DNA from: Roseobacter sp.
GTDB taxonomy: Bacteria > Pseudomonadota > Alphaproteobacteria > Rhodobacterales > Rhodobacteraceae
Direction: 5' to 3'
Length of the DNA: 64,000 nucleotides
Assembly: GCA_015665415.1 (NCBI GenBank)
Contig: JADFAE010000010.1
Span: forward strand, 186,001-250,000
The position numbers and the translations under genes were made by a program. Numbering within the stretch: the first letter of the stretch is position 1; every line of letters begins with the position of its first letter. Of the stretch, positions 24,117-35,549 are shown one piece after another. Below the pieces are notes generated by a model. The model did not search any database. It was not told the DNA's origin and saw only the letters and a list, made by a program, of their open reading frames with translations.

Positions 24117-24998
24117 ATGCCCAGAATCAAAGATACTTGCGACTCGACAATGGGAAAATCGCATAACATGCACAATTTTCAGGACGCCAAAGCTGCAAAG
24201 CCTGCAAAAACCGCACGTAGTCCTGCCCAGTTGCGCACGATGTTTGGTACCAATCTGCGTCACCTGGCCCAAAGCTATTCCTCGATCTCCGAACTTGCGC
24301 GGCAGCTCGGCATCAATAGAACGCAATTCAACCGTTACATGTCTGGCGAGAGCTTTCCACGACCGGACATTCTGGACCGCATCTGCAACTTTTTCGAAGT
24401 TGATGCCCGTATCCTGCTGGAACCGGTTGAAACAATTGGGCGTCAGGGGCAGATCCTCAATGGCCCCTTCCTGAGCGATTTTCTCGGCCATGGCATACGC
24501 GACCTCAATGAATCGGCCTTTCCATCCGGCTTTTATCGCTTTACCCGGCGCAGCTTTGTCAGCAGCGATCAATTTGTCATCGGCCTGGTCTATGTCTTTC
24601 GCTCCGGCACCACCGCCACATTCATCAAAGGCTATGAGGCCCGTGAGGCCATGCGCTACCAGGGTCTCTCCGAGAGCCCGACAACACGAGAGTTTCGCGG
24701 TGTTGTGACCGCACATGAGGACGGCGTTGCCTTTATCATCTCGCGCCGCCATGCAATGACCTATTCCTTCAACTATCTGGCCCGCGTCGGCTCGATGGAG
24801 AACAACTTCTGGCTCGGCTATGTCGCCCGCACCGTCCGGGACGGCAGCGGCGAACGCGTAACCCGGATGGTCTACGAACACCTCGGCGATGACAGGGCAC
24901 GCGCCCGTGAGGCCGCCCGCAGCCGTGGCTTTGCCAAAGCCGAAGACCTGCTGCCCTACCATCGGCATCTCTTGCGTCCGGATGAACCCTTCCGCTGA
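24117..24998 (+). CDS. XRE-family helix-turn-helix regulator with C-terminal sensor-like domain
   Basis: Up to 293 residues. The N-terminal helix-turn-helix (about 39-101: FGTNLRHLAQSYSSISELAR, QLGINRTQFNRYMSGESFPR, DILDRICNFFEVD) is of the Cro/CI type. The rest (about 110-280) is a domain with no motif I can name, containing GFYRFTRRSFVSSDQFVIGL and a beta-rich stretch. No ribosome site is evident before the ATG at 24117; in-frame ATG codons at 24150 and 24168 are alternative starts, and the region before the helix-turn-helix is poorly conserved-looking. It may control the divergent unknown gene at 23472-23966. Confidence 0.78.
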   Translation: MPRIKDTCDSTMGKSHNMHNFQDAKAAKPAKTARSPAQLRTMFGTNLRHLAQSYSSISELARQLGINRTQFNRYMSGESFPRPDILDRICNFFEVDARILLEPVETIGRQGQILNGPFLSDFLGHGIRDLNESAFPSGFYRFTRRSFVSSDQFVIGLVYVFRSGTTATFIKGYEAREAMRYQGLSESPTTREFRGVVTAHEDGVAFIISRRHAMTYSFNYLARVGSMENNFWLGYVARTVRDGSGERVTRMVYEHLGDDRARAREAARSRGFAKAEDLLPYHRHLLRPDEPFR

Positions 24999-25070
24999 CA
25001 CTGCCACCTTTGAGGGCGATCTCATCGAGCCCCCTTGCCCGAAAGCGGACAGCCAGCGGTCAGGCCGCTT

Positions 25071-25835
25071 TCAATGAGCGATCTGCCGGTATATATGCCA
25101 GGTCGCGTGCCCCAGTAGCGGCAGCACCAGAAACAGCCCCAAAAAACCTGGCAACAGGGCTGCAAAGGTCAGGACCGCAATCCCCCCGGCCCAGAGCATC
25201 ATCAACAGGAAATTGGCCTGTACATAGGTAAAGCTGGCAATCATCGCGGTGACAAAATCCACTTCTCGGTCCAACAGAAGCGGCAGCGAGATCACCGTGA
25301 TCATATAAAGCAACAGCGCAAACAAGGCCCCAACCACGGTGCCCATGGCCAGCATCGCCAAACCGTTGAAGGTCAGGAAGATCTCTAGCGAGTTGGAGAC
25401 ATTGGTCATGGTGCTGAGACCCAGAAACAGCGCAAAGATCATGTGGCCAAGGAAGAACCAGAACAGAAAGACCACGATGATGATGGCGCAGATCGAGGGC
25501 AGCTGCCTGCGGCTTTGCAGCAGCACCACCCCAAGAATTTCGCTGCGCCGGGTGGCCACGCCCTGTTCCAGCCGATGCGACACCTCATAAAGCCCCACGG
25601 CCACAAAGGGGCCAAGCAAAGGGAAGCCAATGGCTGCCAGAACCAACCAAAAGGTGGTGCCGGTGGCCAGGGTGATCCAGGTCATCAGCCAGCCCGACAA
25701 CACATAAAAACTGGCAAAGAACAGCCCGTATCCAGGCTTGCGTCTGAAATCCTGCCACCCATCCGCCAAGGCCTGGCGCAGGATCGCAGCGGTCATCGGG
25801 CGCAATTGGGGCACCCCAAAGGGTTTTTCGCTCAC
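25071..25835 (-). CDS. DUF2189 family membrane protein
   Basis: A 254-residue inner-membrane protein with about six predicted spans (near 38-60, 65-88, 112-140, 150-185, 195-215, 220-245). The pattern ([20 protein letters not shown] at the N-terminus, then [19 protein letters not shown]) fits the DUF2189 family, whose function is unknown. A GTG start at 25835 is chosen because GGAGGACAGCC lies just upstream; the open frame continues for 104 codons before it but looks non-coding and runs into the amidase gene. It lies 41 bp behind the amidase gene on the same strand. Confidence 0.78.
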   Translation of the reverse strand: MSEKPFGVPQLRPMTAAILRQALADGWQDFRRKPGYGLFFASFYVLSGWLMTWITLATGTTFWLVLAAIGFPLLGPFVAVGLYEVSHRLEQGVATRRSEILGVVLLQSRRQLPSICAIIIVVFLFWFFLGHMIFALFLGLSTMTNVSNSLEIFLTFNGLAMLAMGTVVGALFALLLYMITVISLPLLLDREVDFVTAMIASFTYVQANFLLMMLWAGGIAVLTFAALLPGFLGLFLVLPLLGHATWHIYRQIAH

Positions 25836-25876
25836 TTCGGCTGTCCTCCGCAAATCAATTGAAATGGCACCCGCTG

Positions 25877-27277
25877 TCAGCTTTCGGGCGGGGCCGACAT
25901 CTGTGGCCACTGTGTGGCCTGGTGGTAGCTTTGGCCCAAAGCCAGCAGGCGGCGGTCCTGCCCCTGGGGGCCAAAGATCTGCAAGCCCATGGGCAATCCT
26001 TCTGCGCCAAACCCTGCGGGAGCAGCCAGACAGGGTAGCCCCAAAAGACTGACCGGTGTCACCACCTGCATCCAGCGATGATAGCTGTCCATCGCGCGGC
26101 CATTGATCTGGCGCGGGTAGTCCTGCTCCAGTGAAAAGGGCCAGCACTGTGCTGTTGGCAGGATCAGCGCGTCATAGTCCTGAAACAGCTGATTGGCGAC
26201 GCGTTGCCAATCGGAGCGCAGATCAGAGGCCGCTTGGATCTCGCGCCCACTCAGGGCCAGACCGCGCTCCAACTCCCAAATTGCGGTATCTTTCAGCGCC
26301 GCGCACTGCGCGTCGTCAAAGGCACGCAAACCCGCTGCCACAGCATAGGAGCGCAGGGTGATCCAGGACTCCCAGATTTGCTCCGCGTCAAAGGGGGGCG
26401 CCAAGGTTTCAATCTGATGCCCCTGATCGGAAAAGACCTGCAGCGCACTCTGGCAGAGATCCAGAATACCGGGCTCCATGGCAAAGGCCCCGCCCCAATC
26501 GCCCAGCCAGCCAATCCGCATCGGTTTGACCTCAGGCAGCGGCAAGGTCACTTCGCGGCCCCGGGCCAGGGGCTGACGCGGATCCGGTCCACCCATCACA
26601 TCCAGCAGCAGGGCAATATCTTCGGGGCAGCGGGCCATCGGGCCAAGCGTGGCAAGCTGATGTAGGAACAGATCGCCCGTAGGCTCAGATGGGACCCAAC
26701 CCCAGGTCGGACGAAATCCATAGACATTGCACCAGCCGGCCGGGTTGCGCAGCGACCCCATCATGTCAGAGCCATCAGCCAGCGCCATCATGCCAGCCGA
26801 AAGCGCCACCGCGGCCCCGCCCGAGGAGCCACCGCAGGTGCGACTGGGATCAAAGGGGTTGCCGGTGGCACCATAGACCGGGTTGAAGGTCTGCGACCCC
26901 AACCCAAATTCCGGCGTATTGGTTTTGCCAATCACTATGGCACCAGCCGCGCGCAGACGGGCCACAAACAGCTCGTCTTCGCCCGGCACAAAATCCCGCA
27001 GCAGCGGCGAGCCCTGGGTGGCGGCAATACCTTTGACATTGGCCAGATCCTTGATTGCCATCGGCAGACCATGCAATGCGCCCCGGTCACTGGACTGATC
27101 CGCCTGGGCCGCCTCCGCCATCAGCTCTGCCCGCTCACGCAGCGCAACAATGGCATTGAGCCGCGGATTGATCGCCTCGATCCGGTCCAGCGTGGCCTGC
27201 ATCACCTCAACCGCCGTCACAGCACCACTGCGCAGCTGCTTCACCAGCTCATGCGCGGATCCATAGGGTTCATACAT
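25877..27277 (-). CDS. Amidase (amidase signature family)
   Basis: A 466-residue hydrolase that cleaves an amide bond by a Lys-Ser-Ser triad. The Lys is in [13 protein letters not shown] (about residue 75), the first Ser in [13 protein letters not shown] and the second in [16 protein letters not shown] (about 172). The last motif normally reads GSDxGGSxRxPA; here the Gly before the second Gly is Met, but the Ser is retained. The substrate cannot be inferred, as the family ranges from indoleacetamide to short aliphatic amides. Start codon is preceded by GGAGAGACC. The DUF2189 gene lies downstream in the same direction. Confidence 0.9.
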   Translation of the reverse strand: MYEPYGSAHELVKQLRSGAVTAVEVMQATLDRIEAINPRLNAIVALRERAELMAEAAQADQSSDRGALHGLPMAIKDLANVKGIAATQGSPLLRDFVPGEDELFVARLRAAGAIVIGKTNTPEFGLGSQTFNPVYGATGNPFDPSRTCGGSSGGAAVALSAGMMALADGSDMMGSLRNPAGWCNVYGFRPTWGWVPSEPTGDLFLHQLATLGPMARCPEDIALLLDVMGGPDPRQPLARGREVTLPLPEVKPMRIGWLGDWGGAFAMEPGILDLCQSALQVFSDQGHQIETLAPPFDAEQIWESWITLRSYAVAAGLRAFDDAQCAALKDTAIWELERGLALSGREIQAASDLRSDWQRVANQLFQDYDALILPTAQCWPFSLEQDYPRQINGRAMDSYHRWMQVVTPVSLLGLPCLAAPAGFGAEGLPMGLQIFGPQGQDRRLLALGQSYHQATQWPQMSAPPES

Positions 27278-27446
27278 TCCAAGGTCTCTCCTGCAACAGT
27301 TGCAAAAGAGCCTAGCGGTGGAAATTGCACCTGAAAAGATGCACCACAGGTGAACCTTATATTTCCCAGAAAGATCTATGCCTTACCCTGGGCTGCGTAA
27401 CTTTTCGGACGCTATACGCACGATTTCCAACCCAGAGCCGAGCAAG

Positions 27447-27476
27447 GAAAAAGGCGCAGGATTTCTCCGACGCCTT
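27447..27476 (-). terminator. Intrinsic terminator after prfB
   Basis: On the minus strand AAGGCG-tc-GGA-GAAA-TCC-tg-CGCCTT is followed by TTTCC. The interrupted stem with a GAAA tetraloop and T-run lies 29 bp after the prfB stop codon. Confidence 0.8.
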
Positions 27477-27505
27477 ATTACAATACATGTCTGCGAAACA
27501 GAACG

Positions 27506-28630
27506 TTACTCGCCCTGGGCCTCAGAGCGGCTCTTGCCAGCGACGTTCAGCGCCAAAGTCGCCGCCATCAGCCCGTCGAGATCGCCATCCAGAACCCCTT
27601 TGGTATCGGAGGTCTCAAAGCTGGTGCGCAGATCCTTGACCATCTGATAGGGCTGCAGCACGTAAGAGCGGATCTGGTTGCCCCAGCCCGCATCGCCCTT
27701 GTTTTCATGAGCTTCGTTGATGGCCGCATTGCGCATGTCCAGCTCGCGCTGATAGAGGCGCGATTTCAGCGCCTTCATGGCGATGTCACGGTTCTGGTGC
27801 TGCGATTTCTCCGAGCTGGTCACCACGATCCCTGTTGGGTTGTGGGTGATCCGAACCGCCGAGTCCGTTGTGTTGACGTGCTGACCACCGGCCCCCGAGG
27901 ACCGGTAGGTATCAATGCGGATATCCGCCGGATTGACCTCGATTTCGATATTGTCATCCACCACCGGATAGACCCAGACGGAACTAAAGGAGGTATGGCG
28001 TTTGGCCGCCGAGTCATAGGGCGAGATCCGCACCAGGCGATGCACGCCGCTCTCGGATTTCAACCAGCCATAGGCGTTGTGCCCAGAGATCTTGTAGGCG
28101 GCGGATTTGATACCGGCTTCTTCTCCGGCGCTTTCAGATTGCAGCTCGACCTTATAGCCCTTTTTCTCGGCCCAGCGCACATACATGCGCGCCAGCATCG
28201 AGGCCCAGTCACAGGACTCTGTCCCGCCGGCGCCAGAGTTGATCTCGAGGAAGGTATCATTGCTGTCCGCTTCCCCGTCCAGCAGCGCTTCCAGCTCCTT
28301 CTCGGCGGCGGTGGCCGTCAGGGCCTTCAGGGCCGCTTCGGCATCGGCCACAACCTCTTCGTCCTCTTCCATCTCGCCCAATTCGATGAGTTCGATATTA
28401 TCCGCCAGATCCTGTTTGATTCCCTTGTAGATGTCGATTGCATCCACCAGGTTTTGCCGCTCGCGCATCAGTTTCTGCGCCGCTTCGGGATCATCCCACA
28501 GGTTAGGATCCTCAACTCGCGCGTTGAATTCCTCCAGCCGGTATTCAGCTGTCTCCCAATTCAAACGCTGGGCCAGAAGCTCCAGCGACTTCTCGATCTC
28601 GACCACCTGGTTTTGGGTTTCAGCGCGCAT
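27506..28630 (-). CDS. prfB: Peptide chain release factor 2
   Basis: A 374-residue release factor for UGA and UAA codons. The peptidyl-tRNA hydrolysis motif GGQ is in [17 protein letters not shown] (about residue 250) and the stop-codon recognition loop in [18 protein letters not shown]. The codon-reading tripeptide is SPY instead of the Escherichia coli SPF. The gene is read in a single frame, without the programmed +1 shift known from many bacteria, as is usual in alphaproteobacteria. The N-terminal domain is a helical coiled coil. A terminator follows. The start at 28630 has AAGGAAATG close upstream. Confidence 0.96.
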   Translation of the reverse strand: MRAETQNQVVEIEKSLELLAQRLNWETAEYRLEEFNARVEDPNLWDDPEAAQKLMRERQNLVDAIDIYKGIKQDLADNIELIELGEMEEDEEVVADAEAALKALTATAAEKELEALLDGEADSNDTFLEINSGAGGTESCDWASMLARMYVRWAEKKGYKVELQSESAGEEAGIKSAAYKISGHNAYGWLKSESGVHRLVRISPYDSAAKRHTSFSSVWVYPVVDDNIEIEVNPADIRIDTYRSSGAGGQHVNTTDSAVRITHNPTGIVVTSSEKSQHQNRDIAMKALKSRLYQRELDMRNAAINEAHENKGDAGWGNQIRSYVLQPYQMVKDLRTSFETSDTKGVLDGDLDGLMAATLALNVAGKSRSEAQGE

Positions 28631-28955
28631 GTCATTTCCTTGAACTTACGTTTCAAGCACGGGTGATAGACCACCCGGGGGCTGCGGGCAAGCAGCGCAA
28701 AGACAGTGACATGACTTGCCCCACCCAGAAAGGAAGCCTGTTGAAATTCAGCCTTCCCCAATACCGCAACTCGCCCACCCGGAGCCAAACGCTCCCAAAG
28801 GTTGAAAAAAATCCGAGTCACATAAGGGGCATGCGTGAACTCATCGTAAATTTTTTTCGAATTATCTGAAACATCTAGTTCAGGGTGCAAAGGGCCGTCA
28901 GGCGATTTGTCTACCCGACCCGGCGTATTGTGGGTAAGCGAAACAGGATGGGCAG
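28631..28955. other. Intergenic region between prfB and the RTX gene
   Basis: A 325-bp divergent region that must hold both promoters. It contains an AT-rich patch near 28845-28870 (TAAATTTTTTTCGAATTATC), but I see no clear -35/-10 pair, operator or small gene. Confidence 0.5.
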
Positions 28956-31472
28956 ATGCCACAGGGCTATTTGGTAACACTCGGCGACAATGCGCTGGAC
29001 AGCGGAGACAGCATCTCCGGGAGCAATGCGTCCTTTACAACCGATACTGTCATCGGAAGCGGCAGCTGGACATGGAGCGGCTGGGTTGGTGGCGTTTACT
29101 ATTCCAATGAAGTCGAAACCGGCACCTACACCCTGGGCACGGACGGGAATGTCTATTTCACTTCGGACTATGGCCCCGTCGATACGCTGGATTCTGCCAG
29201 CGCGACCACCGCGCCCGCCTATACCGACACAGATGGAACAATCGATGGCAGCGCCGGTTCCGACCTGATCGACAGCGGTTATGCGGACGCCGAGGGCGAT
29301 CAGATCGACAATGGCAATGGCGGCGGCACTACCGGCAATGATGATGTAGTATTGGCAGGCGCTGGCGATGATACGGTCCAGGCTGGCAGCGGCGACGATT
29401 CAGTCTCGGGGGGGACCGGCAGTGACTCCCTGTCAGGCGGAGCGGACAATGACACGCTTGAAGGGGGCGACGGCGCCGATACCCTGGATGGTGGTCAGGG
29501 AGACGACAGTCTCTTCGGCGGGGAAGGCGACGATAGCATTGAAGGTGGTGACGGCAATGACGTGATCTACGGTGACACGGACGAAGCCTCTGACCTTACA
29601 CCAACGGCGGTGACGATCACCGAATCCAACGTAACCGATACCAGCAACGGATACAGTGTCACAGCCACCGCTGTCGGAGGTGGAGCTGGAACAGTTGACT
29701 ATTTTGACGGGGGCGTGGGTGTTGCCGGAGCAGTCTCTGACAGTGATAGCGGCGTCACTCAGCAAATCGGCTACGATATGGCCAGCGGCGAATCCGAAGC
29801 CCTGCTGGTCAACCTGGATCAGCCTGTTTCAGAGATCACCTTTGGCGTGGAACACCTCTATACTAACTCCTACGGAGAGGTTGGGCATTGGGCGGTCTAC
29901 AGCGAAGGCGTTCTCATTGCAGAGGGCGACTTTACCGAGGACACCGTCGACAGCGGAAGCGCTTCTATTTCCGTCAGCGGTGTCGGCGACTTCGATCAAC
30001 TGGTTCTGACTGCCAACATACAGACGGATCTGACCGATGGGTCCGACTACATGGTTTCTGACATCCAGTTCACCCTGCCGGTGATCACCCCGGAAGCGGG
30101 AGATGACTCCCTTTCTGGTGGTATCGGCAATGATACGCTCTTTGGGGAAGGCGGCAACGACAGTTTAAGCGGAGGGGACGGTGATGACGTTCTGGATGGT
30201 GGTGCTGGCTTGGACTCGCTTACAGGCGGTTTTGGCAACGATCTGCTAAAAGGTCAGGAAGGCGATGACACCCTACTTGGCGGCTATGATGATGACACCC
30301 TACTTGGCGGCTATGATAATGACACATTATATGGCGGCGACGGCAATGATTCCCTTGATGGCGGTCACCACAATGATGTCCTGTATGGTGACGATGGCGC
30401 CGACTATCTCTATGGGGAACGGGGCAACGACACCCTTTATGGCGGCGATGGCAATGATACTTTGCTAGGGGGCGGCAACACGGACGTCCTCTATGGTGAA
30501 GGCGGGGACGACTCGCTTGACGGCGGTGTTGGACGCGACACCCTGGACGGCGGTGACGGCAACGACACCCTGACCGGTGGCGACAACAATGACACGTTTA
30601 TCGGCGGCAAGGGCAGCGACAGCATCTCCGCAGGCCAAGACAACGACATCATATTCGCGGCCGAAGGCGATACCGTTGATGCCGGCGACGACAGCGACCA
30701 TATCACCCTAATGGATTATGGCGAATCCGGTACTGCCACCCTCACCATCAATGGCGGTGAAGGCGGCAGTGATTGGGACATTCTCGATTTCAACGGAAAT
30801 ATGAGCGAAGACAGTCTGGTCATCACCAGCACCGCCCCGGACGGAACAATGTCTGGCTACGCGACCCTGACGGATGGCAGTCTGGTCAACTTTTACGACA
30901 TCGAACAGATCGTTTGCTTTACCTCGGGGACCAGAATCGCAACCGTCCATGGGCCGCGCCCGATCGAAGACCTGTGCCCCGGGGATCTGCTGCTCACACG
31001 CGACCATGGTCCGCAACCGATCCGCTGGATTGGCCAGACCACCACCCCGGCGATAGGCAATCTGGCCCCTATCCTGATTTCAAGCGGGGCCTTTGGGGCC
31101 AGCCGCGACCTGCTGGTCTCGCCACAGCACCGGATGCTGTATAGTGGGGCAACAGCGCAGGTCCTGTTTGGTGCCTCCGAAGTTCTGGTGGCGGCCAGCC
31201 ATCTGATCAACGACCACTCAATCCGTCGCCAGCCCGGCGGGATGGTCACCTATTTTCATATGCTGCTGGACCGGCACGAGATCATTTTTGCCGAAGATGC
31301 CGCTGCCGAAAGCTTCTTTCCCGGGGATCAGGCCCTGTCAGCGCTGCACCCCCAGGTCCGCGAAGACCTCCTCATCGCCCGCCCCTCGTTGCGCAGCGAC
31401 CAAGGTCAATATGGCTACACCGCGCGCCCTTGCCTATCCGGCAACGAAGCCCGCGTTTTAACTCAGTACTGA
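28956..31472 (+). CDS. RTX calcium-binding repeat protein with C-terminal Hint domain
   Basis: An 838-residue secreted-type acidic protein without a Sec leader. An N-terminal module of about 100 residues ([19 protein letters not shown]) recurs in roseobacter RTX proteins. RTX nonapeptide repeats of the GGxGxDxLx type fill about 128-208 and 378-578, separated by a beta-rich domain of about 170 residues. A Hint domain begins at about 653 ([20 protein letters not shown], with Cys as the possible nucleophile) and includes [13 protein letters not shown] repeats bind calcium and guide type I secretion; Hint domains can self-cleave. No type I exporter genes are in the window. The stop overlaps the PBP1A gene end by 10 bp. 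Confidence 0.88.
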   Translation: MPQGYLVTLGDNALDSGDSISGSNASFTTDTVIGSGSWTWSGWVGGVYYSNEVETGTYTLGTDGNVYFTSDYGPVDTLDSASATTAPAYTDTDGTIDGSAGSDLIDSGYADAEGDQIDNGNGGGTTGNDDVVLAGAGDDTVQAGSGDDSVSGGTGSDSLSGGADNDTLEGGDGADTLDGGQGDDSLFGGEGDDSIEGGDGNDVIYGDTDEASDLTPTAVTITESNVTDTSNGYSVTATAVGGGAGTVDYFDGGVGVAGAVSDSDSGVTQQIGYDMASGESEALLVNLDQPVSEITFGVEHLYTNSYGEVGHWAVYSEGVLIAEGDFTEDTVDSGSASISVSGVGDFDQLVLTANIQTDLTDGSDYMVSDIQFTLPVITPEAGDDSLSGGIGNDTLFGEGGNDSLSGGDGDDVLDGGAGLDSLTGGFGNDLLKGQEGDDTLLGGYDDDTLLGGYDNDTLYGGDGNDSLDGGHHNDVLYGDDGADYLYGERGNDTLYGGDGNDTLLGGGNTDVLYGEGGDDSLDGGVGRDTLDGGDGNDTLTGGDNNDTFIGGKGSDSISAGQDNDIIFAAEGDTVDAGDDSDHITLMDYGESGTATLTINGGEGGSDWDILDFNGNMSEDSLVITSTAPDGTMSGYATLTDGSLVNFYDIEQIVCFTSGTRIATVHGPRPIEDLCPGDLLLTRDHGPQPIRWIGQTTTPAIGNLAPILISSGAFGASRDLLVSPQHRMLYSGATAQVLFGASEVLVAASHLINDHSIRRQPGGMVTYFHMLLDRHEIIFAEDAAAESFFPGDQALSALHPQVREDLLIARPSLRSDQGQYGYTARPCLSGNEARVLTQY
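30264..30314 (+). repeat. 27-bp tandem repeat within the RTX block
   Basis: Two identical 24-bp units (GATGACACCCTACTTGGCGG and the following CTAT) at 30264-30287 and 30291-30314 encode DDTLLGGYD twice. The identity at DNA level, unlike the other diverged RTX units, indicates a recent duplication. Confidence 0.75.
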
Positions 31473-33967
31473 CCACCGGATGTGATTGTCCCAAAGGTCG
31501 CCTTGGGCCCCAATACCGCCGTGCCGCCGCTGGAGGTGGTCACTTGCCGTCCCGAAGATTGCACCTCTTCGATCAGTGGCAAATCCGAGCCCATGGCAAA
31601 ACCACCATCAAAGGCCAGACCAAAGATTGGTTCAAACCCGTCGCGGAAATACTCGGCCACCACATAGGCACCCGAGGCGCTGTCGGGCAAGCGCGCACCG
31701 GTGTAGCGGTCGATCTTGATGAAGTGACCGCCCTCGGGCACATCAAAGGGGCCGCCGCCGAATTTTTCCGTTGCCACTTTCATGAACTGCTGAAACACCG
31801 GCCCGCACATGGTGCCACCATAGGCCCCCCGCCCCATCGGGCGCGGCTGGTCAAAGCCCATATAGCAGCCCGCCACGATATTGGAGGTAAAGCCGACAAA
31901 CCAGACATCGCGCGAGTCATTGGTGGTGCCGGTCTTACCTGCGGTTGGCACAGGCAGGTCGATCACGCTGGAGGCGGTGCCCCGATCCACCACACCGCGC
32001 ATCATCGAGCTGAGCTGGTAGGCGGTGATCGGATCCATCACCTGTTCGCGGTGGGTTTCGATCCGGGGCGATTGCCCTGCGGCCAGATCCGGCGAGGAGC
32101 AATCCACGCAATCGCGATCATCATGGCGATAGATGGTGCGGCCATAGCGATCCTGCACCCGATCCACCAGGGTTGGCTGCACCCGCTCGCCGCCATTGGC
32201 AAACATCGCATAGGCCGCCACCATCTTGTAAAGCGTGGTCTCTTCGGCGCCCAATGAGTTGGCGAGGAAAGCGCCCATGTTATCATAGACACCAAAGCGT
32301 TCGGCATAGCCCGCAACCACCGGCATGCCGACCTCCTGGGCCAGACGGATGGTCATCAGATTCCGGCTCATTTCGATGCCGGTGCGCAGCGGCGTTGGCC
32401 CATAGAATTTGTTCGAGGAGTTTTTGGGCCGCCACAGCCCCTGTGGCGTGTTGATCTCGATCGGCGCATCCACAACGATGGTCGCAGGGCTGTAACCGCT
32501 GTCCAGGGCTGCTGCATAGACAAAGGGTTTAAAGCTCGACCCCGGCTGACGCTGCGCCTGCGTGGCCCGGTTGAACACCGAATGCTGATAGGAGAACCCG
32601 CCTTGCATCGCCAGAACTCGGCCCGAGTTCACATCCATCGCCACAAAGCCGCCCTGCACCTCCGGCACCTGACGCAGCGACCAGTGTTTGAAGCTGCCGT
32701 CGCCATCGGTCTCGGCCCGCACCAGAACCACATCCCCACGGGCAATATTGTCCTTGAAGCTGCCCTTCATCCATTTGATGTCGGCACGGGGCACCGATCC
32801 GGCACCGGTCTGCCCCTCGACACCAACAGTCAGGCTTTGGTCGCCCACCTCCAGCGCCACCGCTGGCAGCCACTTGCCGCCCAGGGTGATGTCACGCGGC
32901 ACCTCCGCCTCCGCCAGGGCCGCGCGCCAGCTGGCCTCATCCGCCAGCGCCGCTGCCTCCAGCGTCACCCCGGTGCCGGTCCAGATCCCGCGCGATCGGT
33001 CATATTTCTGCAGGCCGGTGCGCAGCGCATCTGCCGCCTCGGTCTGCATCTCGGCATCGATGGTGGCACGCACGGACAGGCCACCGGTAAAAAACTCGCC
33101 CTCGCCAAAATCCTCTGACAGTTGGCGGCGGATCTCATCGGAGAAATAATCGCGTGGCGGCAGGCTGGTACGGAAGCTTTCAAAATCGCCATTCTGCACC
33201 GACCGCAGCGGCTGCTCGATCTCGACCTTGTAGACCGCCTCGGAGATATAGCCGTTCTCAAACATCTCGCGCAGCACATAGTCGCGCCGTGTGGTCAGGC
33301 GCTCTTTGCCGCGCACCGGGTGGAACTTGCCCGGTGCCTTGGGCATCGAGGCCAGGGTCGCCGCTTCATGCGGGGCCAGCTCCCCCAGGGTCTTGTTGAA
33401 ATAGCTCTGCGCCGCCGCAGTCACCCCATAGGAATTCTGGCCGAGGAAAATCTCGTTGAGATAGAGCTCTAGGATCTGGTCTTTGCTCAGGGTCTCTTCC
33501 AGGCGGGTGGCGAGGATGATTTCCTTGATCTTGCGCGCGGCTTTGCGATCACCCGACAGCAGGAAGTTCTTCATCACCTGCTGGGTAATTGTGGACGCCC
33601 CGCGCACATTGCCCCCGCGCGAGCGTACCGCTTCGACCGCCGCAGCTGCGATACCACGGGCATCATATCCTTTGTGGATGTAAAAGTTCTTGTCCTCAGC
33701 CGAAATGAAGGCCTGTTTCACCAGATCCGGGATGTCCTCAGACGGGGTGAACAGACGCCGTTCCTTGGCAAATTCATCAATCATGCGCCCCTCGCCGGAA
33801 TAGATCCGGCTGATGGTCGGCGGCTGATACTGCGACAGGGATTCGTGGCTGGGCAGGTCGCGGCCATAGATCCAGAACACCGCACCGATGGTGAGCGCCA
33901 CCATGGCAATGCCAAGGGTGATGGTGCTGAAGATGGAACCAAAGAAGGATAGAATGAACCTGAGCAC
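31463..33967 (-). CDS. mrcA: Penicillin-binding protein 1A (bifunctional)
   Basis: An 834-residue class A peptidoglycan synthase anchored by one N-terminal span (about 8-30). The glycosyltransferase domain has the catalytic Glu in [20 protein letters not shown] (about residue 93) and [20 protein letters not shown]. An OB-like insert follows. The transpeptidase domain has SxxK in [15 protein letters not shown] (about 474), SRN in [13 protein letters not shown] and KTGTTND (about 676). It polymerises and crosslinks the wall in the periplasm. The start is GTG with GAAAGG upstream. It lies 211 bp after the amidase gene and probably shares its operon. Confidence 0.95.
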   Translation of the reverse strand: MLRFILSFFGSIFSTITLGIAMVALTIGAVFWIYGRDLPSHESLSQYQPPTISRIYSGEGRMIDEFAKERRLFTPSEDIPDLVKQAFISAEDKNFYIHKGYDARGIAAAAVEAVRSRGGNVRGASTITQQVMKNFLLSGDRKAARKIKEIILATRLEETLSKDQILELYLNEIFLGQNSYGVTAAAQSYFNKTLGELAPHEAATLASMPKAPGKFHPVRGKERLTTRRDYVLREMFENGYISEAVYKVEIEQPLRSVQNGDFESFRTSLPPRDYFSDEIRRQLSEDFGEGEFFTGGLSVRATIDAEMQTEAADALRTGLQKYDRSRGIWTGTGVTLEAAALADEASWRAALAEAEVPRDITLGGKWLPAVALEVGDQSLTVGVEGQTGAGSVPRADIKWMKGSFKDNIARGDVVLVRAETDGDGSFKHWSLRQVPEVQGGFVAMDVNSGRVLAMQGGFSYQHSVFNRATQAQRQPGSSFKPFVYAAALDSGYSPATIVVDAPIEINTPQGLWRPKNSSNKFYGPTPLRTGIEMSRNLMTIRLAQEVGMPVVAGYAERFGVYDNMGAFLANSLGAEETTLYKMVAAYAMFANGGERVQPTLVDRVQDRYGRTIYRHDDRDCVDCSSPDLAAGQSPRIETHREQVMDPITAYQLSSMMRGVVDRGTASSVIDLPVPTAGKTGTTNDSRDVWFVGFTSNIVAGCYMGFDQPRPMGRGAYGGTMCGPVFQQFMKVATEKFGGGPFDVPEGGHFIKIDRYTGARLPDSASGAYVVAEYFRDGFEPIFGLAFDGGFAMGSDLPLIEEVQSSGRQVTTSSGGTAVLGPKATFGTITSGGQY

Positions 33968-34178
33968 GGATGGGGCCTTTCTCGCAGGGTGCCGTCTATA
34001 TAGGAGGGTGGACCGGCCGGGTCAAAAGCCGAAACAGCGGAATGATGCCGTCCAAGGGGGAAAATTGCGCTGTCGCACCCCTCAACCTCACAACCCGGGC
34101 CAAATTTTGCGCCACATTGTCCACACCGGCCTTGCGGCGCAGCACCAGCCGAGACCGGAACCCGCCGCTGAGCGCAAG

Positions 34179-35414
34179 TTACTGGCGCACCAGCGAGCGC
34201 TGCGCCTCATCGCTGATCCGCCAGGCAATCAGCCCTTTCAGGATCGCTGCAATGGTCTGACGTCGCCAGGCCACATCCTGCAGATTGGCCAGATCGCGCG
34301 CGCTGGACAGAAAACCAATCTCAAGCAGGACCGACGGGATATCGGCGGATTTCAATACGGAAAACCCGGCAGAGCGCAGCGGCTTGCGATTGACCGGACC
34401 AGCATGCGCTTTCAGCCCCGACACCAATGCCTGCGCCAGCGCCTGGCTGCGCGGCTCGGTTTCCTGGCGGGCCAGATCCAGCATAACGCCTGCCACCAGA
34501 TCATCGGTCTCACTCAGATCGGTCCCCGAGAGCAGATCCCCCCGGTCGTGGCGCTCCGCCAAACTGGCCGAGGCCGCATCCGAGGCCTCTTGCGACAGGG
34601 TATAGACCGTGGCCCCTTGGGCGTGGCCCTGTGTCACCGAATCCGCGTGCAGAGAGATGAACAGATCCGCACCGGCCTGATGGGCCAGCGCCGTGCGCCG
34701 CTCCAGCGACACAAAATAATCGCCATCGCGGGTCACCTGCACCTCAAATTGCCCTGAGCGAACCAAGACTTCGCCCAGTTCCAGGGCGAATTGCAGCATC
34801 AGGTCTTTTTCCTCCACGCCGCCGGCGGCCTTGGCACCGGGATCAATGCCCCCATGTCCGGGATCCAAGACCACCAGGAGCGGGGCGTTTTCATCCCGGT
34901 TGCGCCTGCGGACCAGGGGCTGTGGCGCGGGCAGGTCCCAACGCGCATCCTGAGGCGCGCCAACGGAATTGGCAAAACTCTCGGGGTCACTGCGCTGCAG
35001 GGAAACGGACAGCAAGGCCGCAGCGGTCACCGGGTCCACCTCAAGTGCGGCAGTTTCGACCTGCATCGGCCCGGCCAGTTCCAGCACCATGCGCGACCAA
35101 CCCGGCACGTAGGTGCCAAATTGCGCTGATGTGATGCGCTCTCCGCTCAGCAAATCATCAGCGGTCAACCCCGACCAGTCCACCTCCTGGAAGTCCAGTA
35201 CCAGGCGCCGCGGAGCATCCAGAGTGAACAACCGGTAGGGCACACCCTGGCTGAGGCCCAGTTTGACCTCTGCCCCCTGCCCCAAATCCCTGACCTTTGA
35301 CACCTCGGGGTTCACCCGGGCCAAACCGCTGAAGTCCTGCGCCCCCGCATCGGCGGCCAGCAGCCCAGAACCCACCAGCCAAAGCGCACCGATCACCGCC
35401 TTCAATCTGCCCAT
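34179..35414 (-). CDS. N-acetylmuramoyl-L-alanine amidase with AMIN domain (AmiC type)
   Basis: A 411-residue exported zinc amidase that cuts the peptide stem from murein during cell separation. It has a signal peptide (MGRLKAVIGALWLVGSGLLA, cleavage near AGA-QD), an AMIN domain (about 45-145, PYRLFTLDAPRRLVLDFQEV) and an Amidase_3 catalytic domain. The zinc ligands are visible in VLDPGHGGIDPG, GGVEEKDLML and FISLHADSV, with the catalytic Glu in LLEIGFLSS. Three in-frame start codons are possible (35459 TTG, 35435 and 35414 ATG); 35414 puts AGGGGCCGGA and the signal peptide in the best place. PBP1A lies next on the same strand. Confidence 0.9.
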   Translation of the reverse strand: MGRLKAVIGALWLVGSGLLAADAGAQDFSGLARVNPEVSKVRDLGQGAEVKLGLSQGVPYRLFTLDAPRRLVLDFQEVDWSGLTADDLLSGERITSAQFGTYVPGWSRMVLELAGPMQVETAALEVDPVTAAALLSVSLQRSDPESFANSVGAPQDARWDLPAPQPLVRRRNRDENAPLLVVLDPGHGGIDPGAKAAGGVEEKDLMLQFALELGEVLVRSGQFEVQVTRDGDYFVSLERRTALAHQAGADLFISLHADSVTQGHAQGATVYTLSQEASDAASASLAERHDRGDLLSGTDLSETDDLVAGVMLDLARQETEPRSQALAQALVSGLKAHAGPVNRKPLRSAGFSVLKSADIPSVLLEIGFLSSARDLANLQDVAWRRQTIAAILKGLIAWRISDEAQRSLVRQ

Positions 35415-35549
35415 TCCGGCCCCTGCTCTTGTCATGCTGCTCTTGTCATCCTGCCCCAAGCCATGATCGCCCAGGGGTGGTCTTTGGTGTTCAACCTAAC
35501 CGCCGCCCGTGGAGAAAATCAAACCCCCCTTAGGCCTCTGCGGCAAGGA

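Noticed and set aside
28561-28980. Minus-strand frame upstream of prfB with a methyltransferase-like LWERLAPGGRVAVLG string
   Set aside because: The resemblance is limited to a few residues, the frame overlaps prfB in another phase, and no ribosome site or remaining domain is seen.
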